A stretch of DNA of 64,000 nucleotides from a bacterium (GTDB lineage Bacteria; Sysuimicrobiota; Sysuimicrobiia; Sysuimicrobiales; Segetimicrobiaceae). The DNA is taken from positions 18,040 to 82,039 of the forward strand of contig DATGHU010000012.1 in assembly GCA_035307765.1 (NCBI GenBank), in the 5' to 3' direction. Under the pieces are notes generated by a model. That model was given only the letters and a program-made list of their open reading frames with translations. It was not told the origin of the DNA and did not search any database. Both the position numbers and the translations under genes were made by a program. How positions within the stretch are numbered: position 1 is the stretch's first letter; every line of letters begins with the position of its first letter. Below, one piece after another: positions 16,479-25,298 of this stretch.

Positions 16479-17729
16479 CTAGCGCCGCCGCGCGAAGCGG
16501 CCGGGATCGAAGGCGGAAAGCGAGACGCTCGACCGGCCGGTCGTGACGAGCTCCGCCAGCGCGGATGCGGTCGCGGGAGCCAGGGTCACCCCGAGCATCC
16601 CGTGTCCCGTGGCGATGTAGAGTCCCTCCACGCCGGGGACGGAACCAATCACCGGCAGCCCGTCGGGAGTGAGGGGGCGCATCCCGGCCCACGCCACCTC
16701 CCGCTCGCCCCGCCCCCACCCCAGGAGATACCGGTCGGCCCCGCGGCGGATCGCCTCGATCCGACGCATGTCGAGCGCGGGATCCAGGCCGGAGAGCTCC
16801 ATCGTGCCGCCGAGGCGGAGCGCGCCGTCGAAGTTGCTCACGGCGATCCTCGCCTCGTCGAGGTAGAGGGGCCGCCTCACCGACGCGCTCGGGCGGGTGA
16901 GCGTAATGCTGTACCCCTTCCCGGCTTGGATCGGAAGGCGATACCCGACCCGGCTGGCGAGGACCCCCGACCACGCCCCCGCCGCGATGACGACGCGGTC
17001 GGCCTCGAGGACTCCCTCGGCGGTCTCCACCGCGGCGACGGCGCGGCCTCGGCGCCGCAGGCCGCTCACCTCGACTCCCGTTCGGATCTCGGCGCCGCCT
17101 TCGCGCACGCGCCGCAGGAGACCGGCGGTCAGCGTTTCCGGGCGAACGTGCCGCTCCCCCTCGGCCAGGATGCCCCCGACGACCGACGGACCGAGCAGCG
17201 GCTCGACCTCGCGGACCTCGCGGGCGGTGAGCCGAACCGGCTCCGCACAGCCGAACGCCCGCATCCGCTCCAGGTCTCTCGCGATATGATCCAGGGCGGA
17301 CCGCCCGAGGAAGGCGAGGAGGACCCCCTGGCGGTGCATCTCGATCTGCACCCCGTCCTTCTCCAGGGCGTCGTAGAGCTCCATCGTCCGGGCGTTGAGG
17401 GCGGCCACCGCTTCCAGCCCGGCGCGGTGGGCCGGCGCGGTGCAGTGCCGTCGGAAGTCCCACAGCCACCCCAGGAACTGGAGGTCCGCGCGCGGTCTGA
17501 TGTAGAGCGGGCTGTCCGCCTTCAGCAGCCACCGCAGCGACGTCCCGAGCAGGCCGGGCGCCGGCACCGGACCGGACAGGGCCGGGACGATCCATCCGGA
17601 ATTGCCGGATGAGCACCCGGCGCCCGGCTCGCCCCGGTCCAGAATGGTGACGCGCTCGCCGCGCCGCTGGAGCTCGTAGGCGCAGGCGAGGCCGATGACT
17701 CCGGCGCCGATGACGACGGTGCGGCTCAT
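16479..17729 (-). CDS. FAD-dependent D-amino acid dehydrogenase/glycine oxidase-like protein
   Basis: 416 residues of the DAO family. The dinucleotide fold begins at residue 4 (TVVIGAGVIGLACAYELQRRGERVTILDRG). GCSSGNSGWIVP is the typical DadA-like flavin-contact segment, and GMRPLTPDGLPVIGSVPGVEGLYIATGHGMLG near the end is the conserved C-terminal FAD motif. The protein should oxidise an amino acid or secondary amine. A GTG eight codons upstream has an AAGGAGG box one base before it, so the start is uncertain. The ATG overlaps the stop of the FAH-like mini-gene upstream, suggesting translational coupling. Confidence 0.88.
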   Translation of the reverse strand: MSRTVVIGAGVIGLACAYELQRRGERVTILDRGEPGAGCSSGNSGWIVPALSGPVPAPGLLGTSLRWLLKADSPLYIRPRADLQFLGWLWDFRRHCTAPAHRAGLEAVAALNARTMELYDALEKDGVQIEMHRQGVLLAFLGRSALDHIARDLERMRAFGCAEPVRLTAREVREVEPLLGPSVVGGILAEGERHVRPETLTAGLLRRVREGGAEIRTGVEVSGLRRRGRAVAAVETAEGVLEADRVVIAAGAWSGVLASRVGYRLPIQAGKGYSITLTRPSASVRRPLYLDEARIAVSNFDGALRLGGTMELSGLDPALDMRRIEAIRRGADRYLLGWGRGEREVAWAGMRPLTPDGLPVIGSVPGVEGLYIATGHGMLGVTLAPATASALAELVTTGRSSVSLSAFDPGRFARRR

Positions 17730-17983
17730 CCTTCCGGCGGTGGCCACGCCTCCTTCCGGCGCAGAGGTCCCGGGGGGCGCGACCGCCGGCGGCTCACCTC
17801 CACGGCACGATCGCCCCACGCATCGTGCGGGGCCGAGACCACCGCGTTTTGAAGAACGCCCACTTTTTCGATCTCAACTTCGACGGGATCCCCGGGCTCC
17901 AGCCAAAAAGGCCCGGGATCGGGCCTGCGCCCCACGGCGGCCCCGTTATCCCGAGTACGGGGCGGAACCGTCACCGTGGTCAT
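17726..17983 (-). CDS. Truncated FAH-like C-terminal domain protein
   Basis: 85 residues. The segment PGPFWLEPGDPVEVEIEKVGVLQNAVV is the end of the fumarylacetoacetate hydrolase fold, where a loop of the form LxPGDxVEVEIxGxGxLxN closes the enzyme. The preceding 200 residues with the metal-binding ExE...D are absent. Even so, the ATG at 17981-17983 has a GAGGTG box six bases upstream and the stop overlaps the next start (ATGA). It is therefore either a decayed gene kept in an operon or a genuine mini-protein. It should have no hydrolase activity. Confidence 0.55.
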   Translation of the reverse strand: MTTVTVPPRTRDNGAAVGRRPDPGPFWLEPGDPVEVEIEKVGVLQNAVVSAPHDAWGDRAVEVSRRRSRPPGPLRRKEAWPPPEG

Positions 17984-18023
17984 CGCGCGCACCTCGGAAG
18001 CTCCTCGGCGACCGCCGCGGGGC

Positions 18024-18713
18024 TCAGCGGAACGTGATGAGATCGCTGCGGCTGAGCGTGACCTTCGCCTCGGCCAGCGGCAAATTCTTCGGATTGGCGA
18101 AGCCCGGAGCGTTCAGCATCTGGTACTGCGTGTAGAGCAGGGGAAACGGATCGGCGGAGATGCCGTCGGCCGCCACGACAACCGTATACCCGCGCAAGTT
18201 CGCGCCGAACGCGGTGTAGAGCACCGAGCCGTTCGCGGCGGTTCCGACGATGATGCAGGTCTTGATCCCCTTGGACTTCAGGATCTCGTCGAGCGTCGTC
18301 CCGTAAAATTTGTCGGCGCGCGTGGTGACCTTTAGGTCCCCCGCCGCCGGCGCGACCTCGGCCAAAATAGTCGACCCCGCCGTCGGCGTCTCCGAGTACA
18401 CGACGAGCGCGCCGGCGCCCCGCGCCTTCGCGAGCAACGCCGCAGCCGCCGGCAGCGTGGCCCGGCACGACGGCCGGGGGGCACAGACGATCGACGTGAG
18501 ATCGAGCACCAGGTAGGCCGTGGTCTTCGCATCGACCGCGACCGGCACGGGCTGCGGAAGCGCGGGCACCTCGACTTGGGCCGTCGCCCCCGGAACCACC
18601 GCCATCCCCAGGGCCACCAACGCGGGGACAGCGAGCCAGCGCGCCGCGGTTCCAATCGCCGTGCGGGGCCGGGGCGTCGAAAGGCGGGTGGGTGTCGGGC
18701 GTGCCGCGCCCAT
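18024..18713 (-). CDS. Exported isochorismatase-like protein lacking the catalytic Cys
   Basis: 229 residues with an N-terminal signal sequence (LAVPALVALGMAVVPGATAQ), unusual for this mostly cytoplasmic family. The isochorismatase/nicotinamidase fold follows: AYLVLDLTS gives the catalytic Asp and TTRADKFYGTTLDEIL the catalytic Lys. At the nucleophile position the usual CV of TDVCV is replaced by SV in AANGSVLYTAF. The protein may therefore bind a ligand without hydrolysing it. GGAGGG lies seven bases before the ATG. It is first in a run with the FAH fragment and amino-acid oxidase genes. Confidence 0.78.
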   Translation of the reverse strand: MGAARPTPTRLSTPRPRTAIGTAARWLAVPALVALGMAVVPGATAQVEVPALPQPVPVAVDAKTTAYLVLDLTSIVCAPRPSCRATLPAAAALLAKARGAGALVVYSETPTAGSTILAEVAPAAGDLKVTTRADKFYGTTLDEILKSKGIKTCIIVGTAANGSVLYTAFGANLRGYTVVVAADGISADPFPLLYTQYQMLNAPGFANPKNLPLAEAKVTLSRSDLITFR

Positions 18714-19120
18714 TCATCTTCCCTCCATGATCCACAACGTCTGACGACGCCTTCGCCGAGTGAAAAGCCCTCCCCTTCAGCCGCGGGCCCGCGTCCACCG
18801 CCTCTCCGCGGGCGTCCGGGTGGACCAGCCACCACCGTGCCCGTTCCACCGGACGGACTGGCGAGATGAAGCGGACCTCTGGTGAGAGCGGTGGGGATCT
18901 TGCCCGGTGCGGTCTCTCTGGCGCAAGCCGCCTTTCCTCGGAAGAATCCCCGATTCTCGGCCCGGCCGCGCCGACGGCCGCCCAGGCAGGGTTGCATGAA
19001 CCTCGCGGCAAATGCGATAGCGACTTCTGGAGTGCCCCCACTCCGCCGCCGTCCACGCATCCCGCTGGCCCGCGGAGCGATCACCGCGGGGCATGCACTT
19101 GCTCGCCGGGAGGGTCGTCC
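18714..19120. other. Divergent intergenic region
   Basis: About 400 bases between the isochorismatase-like gene and the molybdenum hydroxylase. Frames across it look like shadow sequence rich in Arg and Pro. I see no consensus promoter or riboswitch. The molybdenum hydroxylase ribosome-binding site (GGGAGGG) is at its right edge. Confidence 0.4.
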
Positions 19121-21541
19121 GTGCGTGAGCAGCCTGGGCGGGGGTACGTCGGCCGCAGCATTCCGCGCAGAGAAGATCAGCGGATGCTGAGAGGCCGCAC
19201 CTCGTTTGTCGCCGATGTCCGGCTTCCCGGCATGCTGAGCGCGGCCTTCCTCCGCAGCCCGCACGCCCACGCCCGGCTCGTCTCCGTGGATGTGGCGCCC
19301 GCGCTGCGGGTCCCGGGCGTCGTCGCCGCGTTCAGCGGCCGCGACCTGGCGGACGTGCTCCCGCCCCTCCCCGATCCCCAGGTGTCCTTCCCCGAGCGGT
19401 GGCGGCAGGGGGTCGTCCACCGCGTGAACATCCCCCAACCCCGGATCCTCGCCGTGGACAAGGTGCGCCACGTGGGGGAGGCCGTCGCCGTCGTCGTCGC
19501 GCTGGATCGTTATGCGGCGGAAGATGCCGTCGAGAAGATTGCCGTGGTGTTCGACCCCCAGCCGGCGGTGATCGATCCCGAGGACGCGCTCCTCCCCGAT
19601 GCGCCGCTCATCCACCAAACCCTCGGCACCAACCTGATGGGGGAGTTTCGCATCGAGAAGGGCGATGTGGACGGGGCGTTCCGCGACGCGCCGCAGGTGC
19701 TCCGCTCGCGCTTCACGCACCATCGCTACACCGCCGTGCCGATGGAGGGCCGCGGGGCGGTCTCCGCGTACGACGCGCGGACAGGCACCCTGACGACGTG
19801 GTGCTCCACCCAGATGGTCCACGCCGTCCGCCGGGCGACCTCGGCACTGCTGGGCATGCCCGAGGCACGGGTCCGCTGCATCGCCCCGGATGTCGGCGGC
19901 GGGTTCGGCGCAAAAGGAATGGTCTACCCCGAGGACGTCCTGGTCGCCTACCTGACGCGGACCCTCGGCCGCTCGGTGCAGTGGCTGGAGGACCGCCGCG
20001 AGCATTTCGTCAGCACGATCCACGCCCGAGACCAGATCCACGACGCGGAAGTGGCCTTCGAGCGCGACGGCCGCATTCTCGCCGTCCGCGACCGGATGAT
20101 CCAGGATGCCGGCGCCTGGAATCCGCTGGGACTCGTCACCGCGTACAACACCGCGGCGCATCTGCTGGGACCGTACGCGGTGCCCCACTACCGCCTCGAG
20201 GCCAAGGTCGCCGCCACGAACAAGGTGGCCAACGCCCCCTACCGGGGAGCCGGCCGGCCCGAAGGCGTGTTCGTGATGGAGCGGTTGGTCGACCTGATCG
20301 CCCATCACCTCGGCCGCGATCCCGCCGAGATCAGGGCGCGCAACATGATCCCGCCCGAGGCGATGCCGTACGCGGTGGGCATCCCGTACCGGGACGGCTC
20401 GCCGGTCGTGTACGACAGCGGAGACTTCCCGCGGGCTCTCCAGCTCGCCCTCGACGCCCTGGGCGGCCTCGACGACATCCGCCGCCGCCAGCGCGAGGCG
20501 CGGCGGGAGCGCCGGTATCTTGGGCTCGGGCTGGCCTGTTATACGGAGGGGACCGGAGTCGGCCCCTTCGAAGGGGCAACCGTGCGGGTCGATTCGACCG
20601 GGGCGATCTCGGTGGCGAGCGGAACCTGCTCGCAGGGGCAAGGGCACGAGACCGCGTTTGCCCAGGTCGCGGCCGACCTCTGGCGGGTCCCTCTCGACGG
20701 CGTCGTGATCACGACCGGTGACACCGCCGCGATCCCGGCCGGCCTCGGCACCATCGCCAGCCGCAGTGCCGTCGTCGTCTCGGCGGCGATCCACGAGGCC
20801 AGCCGGCGCGTTCAACAGAAAGCCTTCGAACTCGCCGCTCAGGCGCTCGAGTGCGCCCCGGAGGACCTGGAGCTCCGAGAGGGGCGGGTGGGCGTGCGGG
20901 GGGTGCCGGGTCGATCGCTCACGCTCGCCCAGCTGGCCCGAGCCGCCCATCCGGGCTGGGACCACCGCCGGCCCCAGGGGATGGAGCCGCTGCTCGAGGC
21001 GACGTCGTACTATGAGCCGCCGACGGTGACCTGGGCGTACGCGGCGCACGCGGCGATGGTGGAGGTTCACCCCGAAACCGGAGAGATCACGATCCATCGA
21101 TACGTGGTCGCCCACGACGCGGGCACGGTGATCAATCCGCGCATTGCCGAAGGGCAGATCCACGGAGGCGTCGCCCAGGGGCTCGGCGCGGCCACGCTGG
21201 AGGAACTGGTCTACGACGAGGGAGGCCAGCTGCTCACGACCACGCTGATGGACTACGTCCTGCCGTCGGCGGTGGAGGTGCCCACGATGGAGGTCATCCA
21301 CCTGGAACATCCCTCGCCGCTCAACCCCCTCGGCGTCAAAGGCCTCGGGGAAGGCGGGGCGATCGCCCCTCCCGCCGCGATCGCCAATGCCGTCTCCGAT
21401 GCCCTGCGCCCGTTCGGGATCGAGTGCAACCGCCTGCCGATCCGCCCGGACCGGATCGTCGACGCGCTCAGGTCGGCACCGAGCGGGGCACCGAACCCGC
21501 CGGACGGCGGGGAGACGTTGTCCCGATCATCCGGGACGTGA
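19121..21541 (+). CDS. Xanthine dehydrogenase-family molybdopterin-binding large subunit
   Basis: 806 residues, full length for the large subunit of xanthine dehydrogenase/aldehyde oxidase/form II CO dehydrogenase-like enzymes. Motifs include DVGGGFGAKG (cofactor binding), NAPYRGAGRPEG, GTCSQGQGHETAF, and GVKGLGEGGAIAPP with the active-site Glu. The AYxCSFR loop of true CO dehydrogenase is absent, so a hydroxylase acting on an aldehyde or N-heterocycle is likelier. GTG start with GGGAGG at seven bases. The iron-sulfur and FAD subunits normally encoded beside it are missing. It is followed 12 bases later by an LLM flavoprotein gene. Confidence 0.9.
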   Translation: MREQPGRGYVGRSIPRREDQRMLRGRTSFVADVRLPGMLSAAFLRSPHAHARLVSVDVAPALRVPGVVAAFSGRDLADVLPPLPDPQVSFPERWRQGVVHRVNIPQPRILAVDKVRHVGEAVAVVVALDRYAAEDAVEKIAVVFDPQPAVIDPEDALLPDAPLIHQTLGTNLMGEFRIEKGDVDGAFRDAPQVLRSRFTHHRYTAVPMEGRGAVSAYDARTGTLTTWCSTQMVHAVRRATSALLGMPEARVRCIAPDVGGGFGAKGMVYPEDVLVAYLTRTLGRSVQWLEDRREHFVSTIHARDQIHDAEVAFERDGRILAVRDRMIQDAGAWNPLGLVTAYNTAAHLLGPYAVPHYRLEAKVAATNKVANAPYRGAGRPEGVFVMERLVDLIAHHLGRDPAEIRARNMIPPEAMPYAVGIPYRDGSPVVYDSGDFPRALQLALDALGGLDDIRRRQREARRERRYLGLGLACYTEGTGVGPFEGATVRVDSTGAISVASGTCSQGQGHETAFAQVAADLWRVPLDGVVITTGDTAAIPAGLGTIASRSAVVVSAAIHEASRRVQQKAFELAAQALECAPEDLELREGRVGVRGVPGRSLTLAQLARAAHPGWDHRRPQGMEPLLEATSYYEPPTVTWAYAAHAAMVEVHPETGEITIHRYVVAHDAGTVINPRIAEGQIHGGVAQGLGAATLEELVYDEGGQLLTTTLMDYVLPSAVEVPTMEVIHLEHPSPLNPLGVKGLGEGGAIAPPAAIANAVSDALRPFGIECNRLPIRPDRIVDALRSAPSGAPNPPDGGETLSRSSGT

Positions 21542-21553
21542 AAAGGAGGATCC

Positions 21554-22558
21554 ATGGCCAGGGTCGGGATGGCGCTGGGGTACGGCAAGTTCACGAACAG
21601 CCGGGAGACGGCGGACTTGATGCGCCGCGCCGAGGAGCGCGGGTTCGAGATGGGCTTCTTCTCGGAGACGATCGAGTTGATGCGCGATTCGGTCACCGTG
21701 CTGGCGGCGATCGGGCTGGCCACCAGCCGGCTCACCCTGGGGACCACGCAGATCGTCCGCCTCCGCAGCCCGGTCGTCATGGCCCAAACCCTGGCCAGCC
21801 TCGACGAGCTCACGGGCGGGCGGATGACGCTCGCGCCCGGAGCGTGCACCGGCAGCCACGCCAGGGCGCATTCCCTGGAGCCTTTGGACCCGGCGCTCAC
21901 GCTCAAGGAATGGATCGAAAGCATCCGGCTCATCCTCACCGGAAAGAAGGTCTCCTACGATGGCACGGTCGTGAAGTTGAAGGACGTCGGGCTGGGATGG
22001 ACGCCGGCCCGCACGACCGTGCCCCTGTACGTGCCCGCGACGAGCCGGACGGGACTGCGCCTGGCGGGAGAGCTGGGCGACGGGGTGGTGCTCAACGCGG
22101 TGTGCTCCCCCGAGTACACGGTCAACGCCCTGAAGATCATCCGGGAGGCGGCCGCGGCGGCGGGCAGGGATTGGGCGGGGTTCGAGGTGGCCCAGATCAT
22201 CAACTGCTCCGTGGAGGACGACCACAAAAAGGCGTTCGACGCGATCCGGTGGGAGGTGGCGACGAAGTTTGATCCGGCGCAGATCTCCTTCATCGCCGGC
22301 CCGAAGATGCGCGTGGGCGAGCCCTACATCCGCAAAGAAGACATCCCGAAGTTCGAAGAAGCGCACGCCAAAGGGGGGATCGAGGGCCTGATTCGGGCGG
22401 TCCCGGACTCGTACGTGGCGGGGATGACGGCCAGCGGCACCCCGGATGAGGTGCGAGCCCGGGTGCAGCAGTACCGCGACGCCGGGGTGAGCCTGCCTCT
22501 GCTTCGCCCGGCGGCCGCCCACCAGACCCAGCGGCTGCTGGACCTCTTCGCCCGGTAA
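21554..22558 (+). CDS. LLM class F420/FMN-dependent oxidoreductase
   Basis: 334 residues of the luciferase-like monooxygenase fold. Family features are TADLMRRAEERGFEMGFFSE, LGTTQIVRLRSPVVMAQTLASLDELTGGRMTLAPGA, and LKEWIESIRLILTGKKVSYDG. It is close in pattern to methylenetetrahydromethanopterin reductase-like F420 proteins, but the cofactor cannot be decided here. An AGGAGG site lies four bases before the ATG. It forms a two-gene unit with the upstream molybdenum hydroxylase, suggesting both act on the same substrate. A terminator-like hairpin follows. Confidence 0.88.
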   Translation: MARVGMALGYGKFTNSRETADLMRRAEERGFEMGFFSETIELMRDSVTVLAAIGLATSRLTLGTTQIVRLRSPVVMAQTLASLDELTGGRMTLAPGACTGSHARAHSLEPLDPALTLKEWIESIRLILTGKKVSYDGTVVKLKDVGLGWTPARTTVPLYVPATSRTGLRLAGELGDGVVLNAVCSPEYTVNALKIIREAAAAAGRDWAGFEVAQIINCSVEDDHKKAFDAIRWEVATKFDPAQISFIAGPKMRVGEPYIRKEDIPKFEEAHAKGGIEGLIRAVPDSYVAGMTASGTPDEVRARVQQYRDAGVSLPLLRPAAAHQTQRLLDLFAR

Positions 22559-22582
22559 CGGCACAAAGGGGCTGACCCGGCC

Positions 22583-22606
22583 GGGCCGTTCCCGCAGGGA
22601 CGGCCC
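22583..22606. terminator. Hairpin between convergent LLM and permease genes
   Basis: GGGCCGT pairs with ACGGCCC and CCC with GGG around a GCA loop, with one bulged T. There is no T-tract. It sits in the 63-base gap between convergent genes and probably ends transcripts from both sides. Confidence 0.5.
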
Positions 22607-22621
22607 CCGCGCCGCCGTCCG

Positions 22622-23509
22622 CTACCGCGACCGGGGGTCGAGCACCTCGCGCAATCCCTCCCCCAGCGTGTTGAACCCGAGGACCGAGAGAAATATGGTG
22701 AGGCCGGGGACGGTGGCGACGTGCGACGCGACCGTGATGAACCCGCGCCCGTCGGCGAGCATCGTGCCCCAATCCGGCGTGGGCGGCTGCGCGCCGAGCC
22801 CGAGAAAGCTCAGCCCGGCGGTCTCCGTGATCATCCAGCCGATGTTGAGCGAAACGAAGACGAGCATGGCGGCGACGACGTTCGGCAGGAGATGGCGGAT
22901 GATGATCCGGGTGTGCGTGGCGCCGGCGGCCCGGGCGGATTCGACGAACTCCGTCGAACGGAGCAGGAGGATCGCGCCGCGCATCCCCCGCGCGTAGAAC
23001 GGTACGTTGGACACGGTGACGGCCAGCATGGCGTGGGTGAGGCCGGGGCCGAGGGCGGCGACGATCGCGATCGCGAGGAGAATCTCCGGGAAGCCCATCA
23101 GGATGTCGATGCCGCGCATGAGCAGGTTGTCGAGGCGGCCGCCGTAGTACGCGGCAAGAATGCCCAGCGCCGACCCGAGGCTGAGGGCGAGGAAGGCGGC
23201 GGAGACGCCGATCGTCAAGGAGGTCCGCGTCCCCCAGAGAAGGCGGCTCAGGATGTCCCGACCGAGCTGGTCCGATCCGAGCAGGTAACCCGATGTCAGC
23301 GGGGCCGCCAACCGGTGGCCGAGGTGGGGGATGGTGGGGGGATCGAGGGGGAGGACCGGCGCCAGCACCCCGAGGCCCGCGATGACGGCGACGATGATCG
23401 CCCCTCCCATCGCGGACCGGTTGCGCCGAACGCGGGCAAGGACCCCGGCGGCGGGCCGGCGGGTGGTGCGCACGGGGAATTCGGCGGACGAGGCGACCTG
23501 TTCGGCCAT
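22622..23509 (-). CDS. ABC transporter permease, DppC type
   Basis: 295 residues. It has an N-terminal cytoplasmic arm and anchor, then GSDQLGRDILSRLLWGTRTSL, the periplasmic-loop motif of DppC/OppC, about five membrane spans and an EAA-loop near FVESARAAGATHTRIIIRHLLPN. It ends LGFNTLGEGLREVLDPRSR. Its ATG shares a base with the stop of the DppB-type gene. The likely partner binding protein is encoded divergently at 25377. No ATPase gene is nearby. Confidence 0.9.
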   Translation of the reverse strand: MAEQVASSAEFPVRTTRRPAAGVLARVRRNRSAMGGAIIVAVIAGLGVLAPVLPLDPPTIPHLGHRLAAPLTSGYLLGSDQLGRDILSRLLWGTRTSLTIGVSAAFLALSLGSALGILAAYYGGRLDNLLMRGIDILMGFPEILLAIAIVAALGPGLTHAMLAVTVSNVPFYARGMRGAILLLRSTEFVESARAAGATHTRIIIRHLLPNVVAAMLVFVSLNIGWMITETAGLSFLGLGAQPPTPDWGTMLADGRGFITVASHVATVPGLTIFLSVLGFNTLGEGLREVLDPRSR

Positions 23510-24459
23510 CACTCAAACCGGATCCGAGGGTCGAGGTACGCGTAGAAGAGGTCGGTGACGAGGTTGATGATCACATAGGTCGTCGCCACGAGGAGCACCG
23601 CGCCCTGGACGAGCGGGAAGTCTCGGGTGAGAATCGCGTTCACGAGCATCAGCCCCACCCCCGGCCAGTCGAAGACGGTTTCCACGTACACCGCACCCGC
23701 CAGGAGAAATCCCATCTCCAGCCCCACGACGGTGACGATGCCGACGAGCGTATTGCGGAAGGCGTGCCTCATCGTGACCGCCGCCTCCCCCAGCCCTTTT
23801 GCCCGCGCCGTGCGCACGTAGTCGCCGCGGAGGGCCTCGATCATGCCGGTCCGGGCCACGCGCGTGATGATCGCCAGGGGCAGCGCGCCGAGCGTGAACG
23901 CGGGGAGGATGAGGTGCGTCAGCACATCCCCCACCGTCGCCGCCCCCGACGGTGAGGACATCCCCGTTCCCGGGAGCCAGCCCAACCGCAGCGAGAAGAG
24001 GATGATCAGGATCATGCCGAGCCAGAAGGGGGGGATGCTCGCCCCGCCCACGGTCACGATCATGGAGAGGCGGTCCACCAGCTGCCCCGGGCGCCTCGCG
24101 GCGAGGACGCCCAGGGCGATGCCGGGCCCGAACGCCACGATGACGGCGCCCGCGGCCAGGATGATCGTCCCCCGGAAGCGCAGGAGGAGCTCTCCGAGAA
24201 CCGGCCGGTGCAGCGTGATCGATCGTCCCAGATCCCCCTGCGCCACGTGCGCGAGCCAGAGCACGTACTGGGTCGCGAGCGGCCGGTCCAACCCCAGCTC
24301 TCGGTGCAGCCGGGCCAGCTCCTGAGGGGTGGCGATCGGGCCGAGGAGGATTTGCGCGGGATCGCCGGGGGTGAGGTGGAGCAGAGCAAACGTGAACACC
24401 GAGATCCCGATCAGGACGACGGCGACCCAGGCGGACCGCTGAACGATGTACCGCGACAT
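23509..24459 (-). CDS. ABC transporter permease, DppB type
   Basis: 316 residues. Diagnostic features are FTFALLHLTPGDPAQILLG at the N-terminus, ELARLHRELGLDRPLATQYVLWL, and the EAA-type loop around YVRTARAKGLGEAAVTMRHAFRNTLVG. It ends FYAYLDPRIRFE like many DppB subunits. It begins four bases after the stop of the GntR regulator gene, so regulator and permeases form one minus-strand operon. Regulation by that repressor is likely. Cargo is unknown. Confidence 0.9.
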   Translation of the reverse strand: MSRYIVQRSAWVAVVLIGISVFTFALLHLTPGDPAQILLGPIATPQELARLHRELGLDRPLATQYVLWLAHVAQGDLGRSITLHRPVLGELLLRFRGTIILAAGAVIVAFGPGIALGVLAARRPGQLVDRLSMIVTVGGASIPPFWLGMILIILFSLRLGWLPGTGMSSPSGAATVGDVLTHLILPAFTLGALPLAIITRVARTGMIEALRGDYVRTARAKGLGEAAVTMRHAFRNTLVGIVTVVGLEMGFLLAGAVYVETVFDWPGVGLMLVNAILTRDFPLVQGAVLLVATTYVIINLVTDLFYAYLDPRIRFE

Positions 24460-24462
24460 CCG

Positions 24463-25263
24463 CTACCCCCGTCGACGTTGGGACGATGCCCGGCTCGGCC
24501 GCACCGCCAGGATGCCGCGGGCCCGGGGCACCACGCGCCCGGCCGTCCCTGGCCCTAGCGCGAGGCGTTCGACCGTCAGGAGGTGCGCCCGCATCAACTG
24601 CTCCGCCGCGCGGGGATCGCGCCGCTGGATCGCACGGAGGATCCGCCGGTGCTCCTGGATCGCCCGTTGGGGCCCTCCCGGCACGCGCGCGGACGCCTCG
24701 CGGCTGGGCATCAGCGCGTCGGTGATCACCTCGACCATCTTCAGGAGGAGAGGATTTTTCGCCGCTTCCGCGATGGTGGTGTGAAACTGTGCGTCACCGC
24801 GCAGCCCCAGCTCCGGGGTCGGGATGCCGCGGGCCTGGCCCTCGAGGGCCGCGGCGAGCGCTCGAAGGTCCGCCCGCGTAGCGCGCTGCGCGGCGAGCGC
24901 CGCGGCGCGCGGTTCAACGATCAAGCGAACCTCCATCTGCGCCCGGGTGAGATCGCGGCCGCCGGTCAACGCGGCGGCGACCGCCAAGACCCCTCCGCGT
25001 GCCGTCCGGGCGGCGAAGACTCCCCCGCCGGAGCGGATCTGGATGAGGCCCATGGCGTGGAGGACCGCGAGCGCCTGCCGGACCGAAACCCGGCTGACCC
25101 CGAACCGTCCGACGAGCTCGCGCTCGGAGGGCAGTCGGTCGCCGGGCCGCAGCGGACCGTGCAAGATGAGCTCCTGGAGCTGCGCGACGATCGCCTCGTA
25201 GACGCGCGCCCGCTCGATCGGTCGGAGCTCGACTGGACGATGCGAGGATCGACGCGTTGACAC
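24463..25263 (-). CDS. GntR/FadR family transcriptional regulator
   Basis: 266 residues. The N-terminal winged helix is typical of GntR: PLRPGDRLPSERELVGRFGVSRVSVRQALAVLHAMGLIQIRSGGGVF. The C-terminal all-helical FCD-type sensor has the acidic and His metal-site residues (RGDAQFHTTIAEA, QEHRRILRAI). Start is GTG; the codon lies within the -35 region of the divergent promoter. A perfect palindrome at 25299-25313 is the likely binding site. It probably represses both the divergent binding protein gene and its own permease operon until a carboxylate ligand binds. Confidence 0.92.
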   Translation of the reverse strand: MSTRRSSHRPVELRPIERARVYEAIVAQLQELILHGPLRPGDRLPSERELVGRFGVSRVSVRQALAVLHAMGLIQIRSGGGVFAARTARGGVLAVAAALTGGRDLTRAQMEVRLIVEPRAAALAAQRATRADLRALAAALEGQARGIPTPELGLRGDAQFHTTIAEAAKNPLLLKMVEVITDALMPSREASARVPGGPQRAIQEHRRILRAIQRRDPRAAEQLMRAHLLTVERLALGPGTAGRVVPRARGILAVRPSRASSQRRRG

Positions 25264-25286
25264 CGGTTCCTCAGGTTCCGTATAAT
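25257..25286 (+). promoter_or_regulatory. Consensus sigma-70 promoter of binding protein gene
   Basis: TTGACA at 25257-25262 and TATAAT at 25281-25286, both perfect, are 18 bases apart. Transcription should begin near 25293, just before the GntR-type palindrome. The -35 box overlaps the start codon of the divergent regulator gene, linking expression of the two units. Confidence 0.8.
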
Positions 25287-25298
25287 CGGTTGTGGACT

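Noticed and set aside
18332-21310. A 990-codon open frame antisense to the molybdenum hydroxylase gene
   Set aside because: It mirrors the codon structure of a high-GC gene, shows no family motif, and is rich in Arg, Gly and Pro as expected of an antisense shadow.
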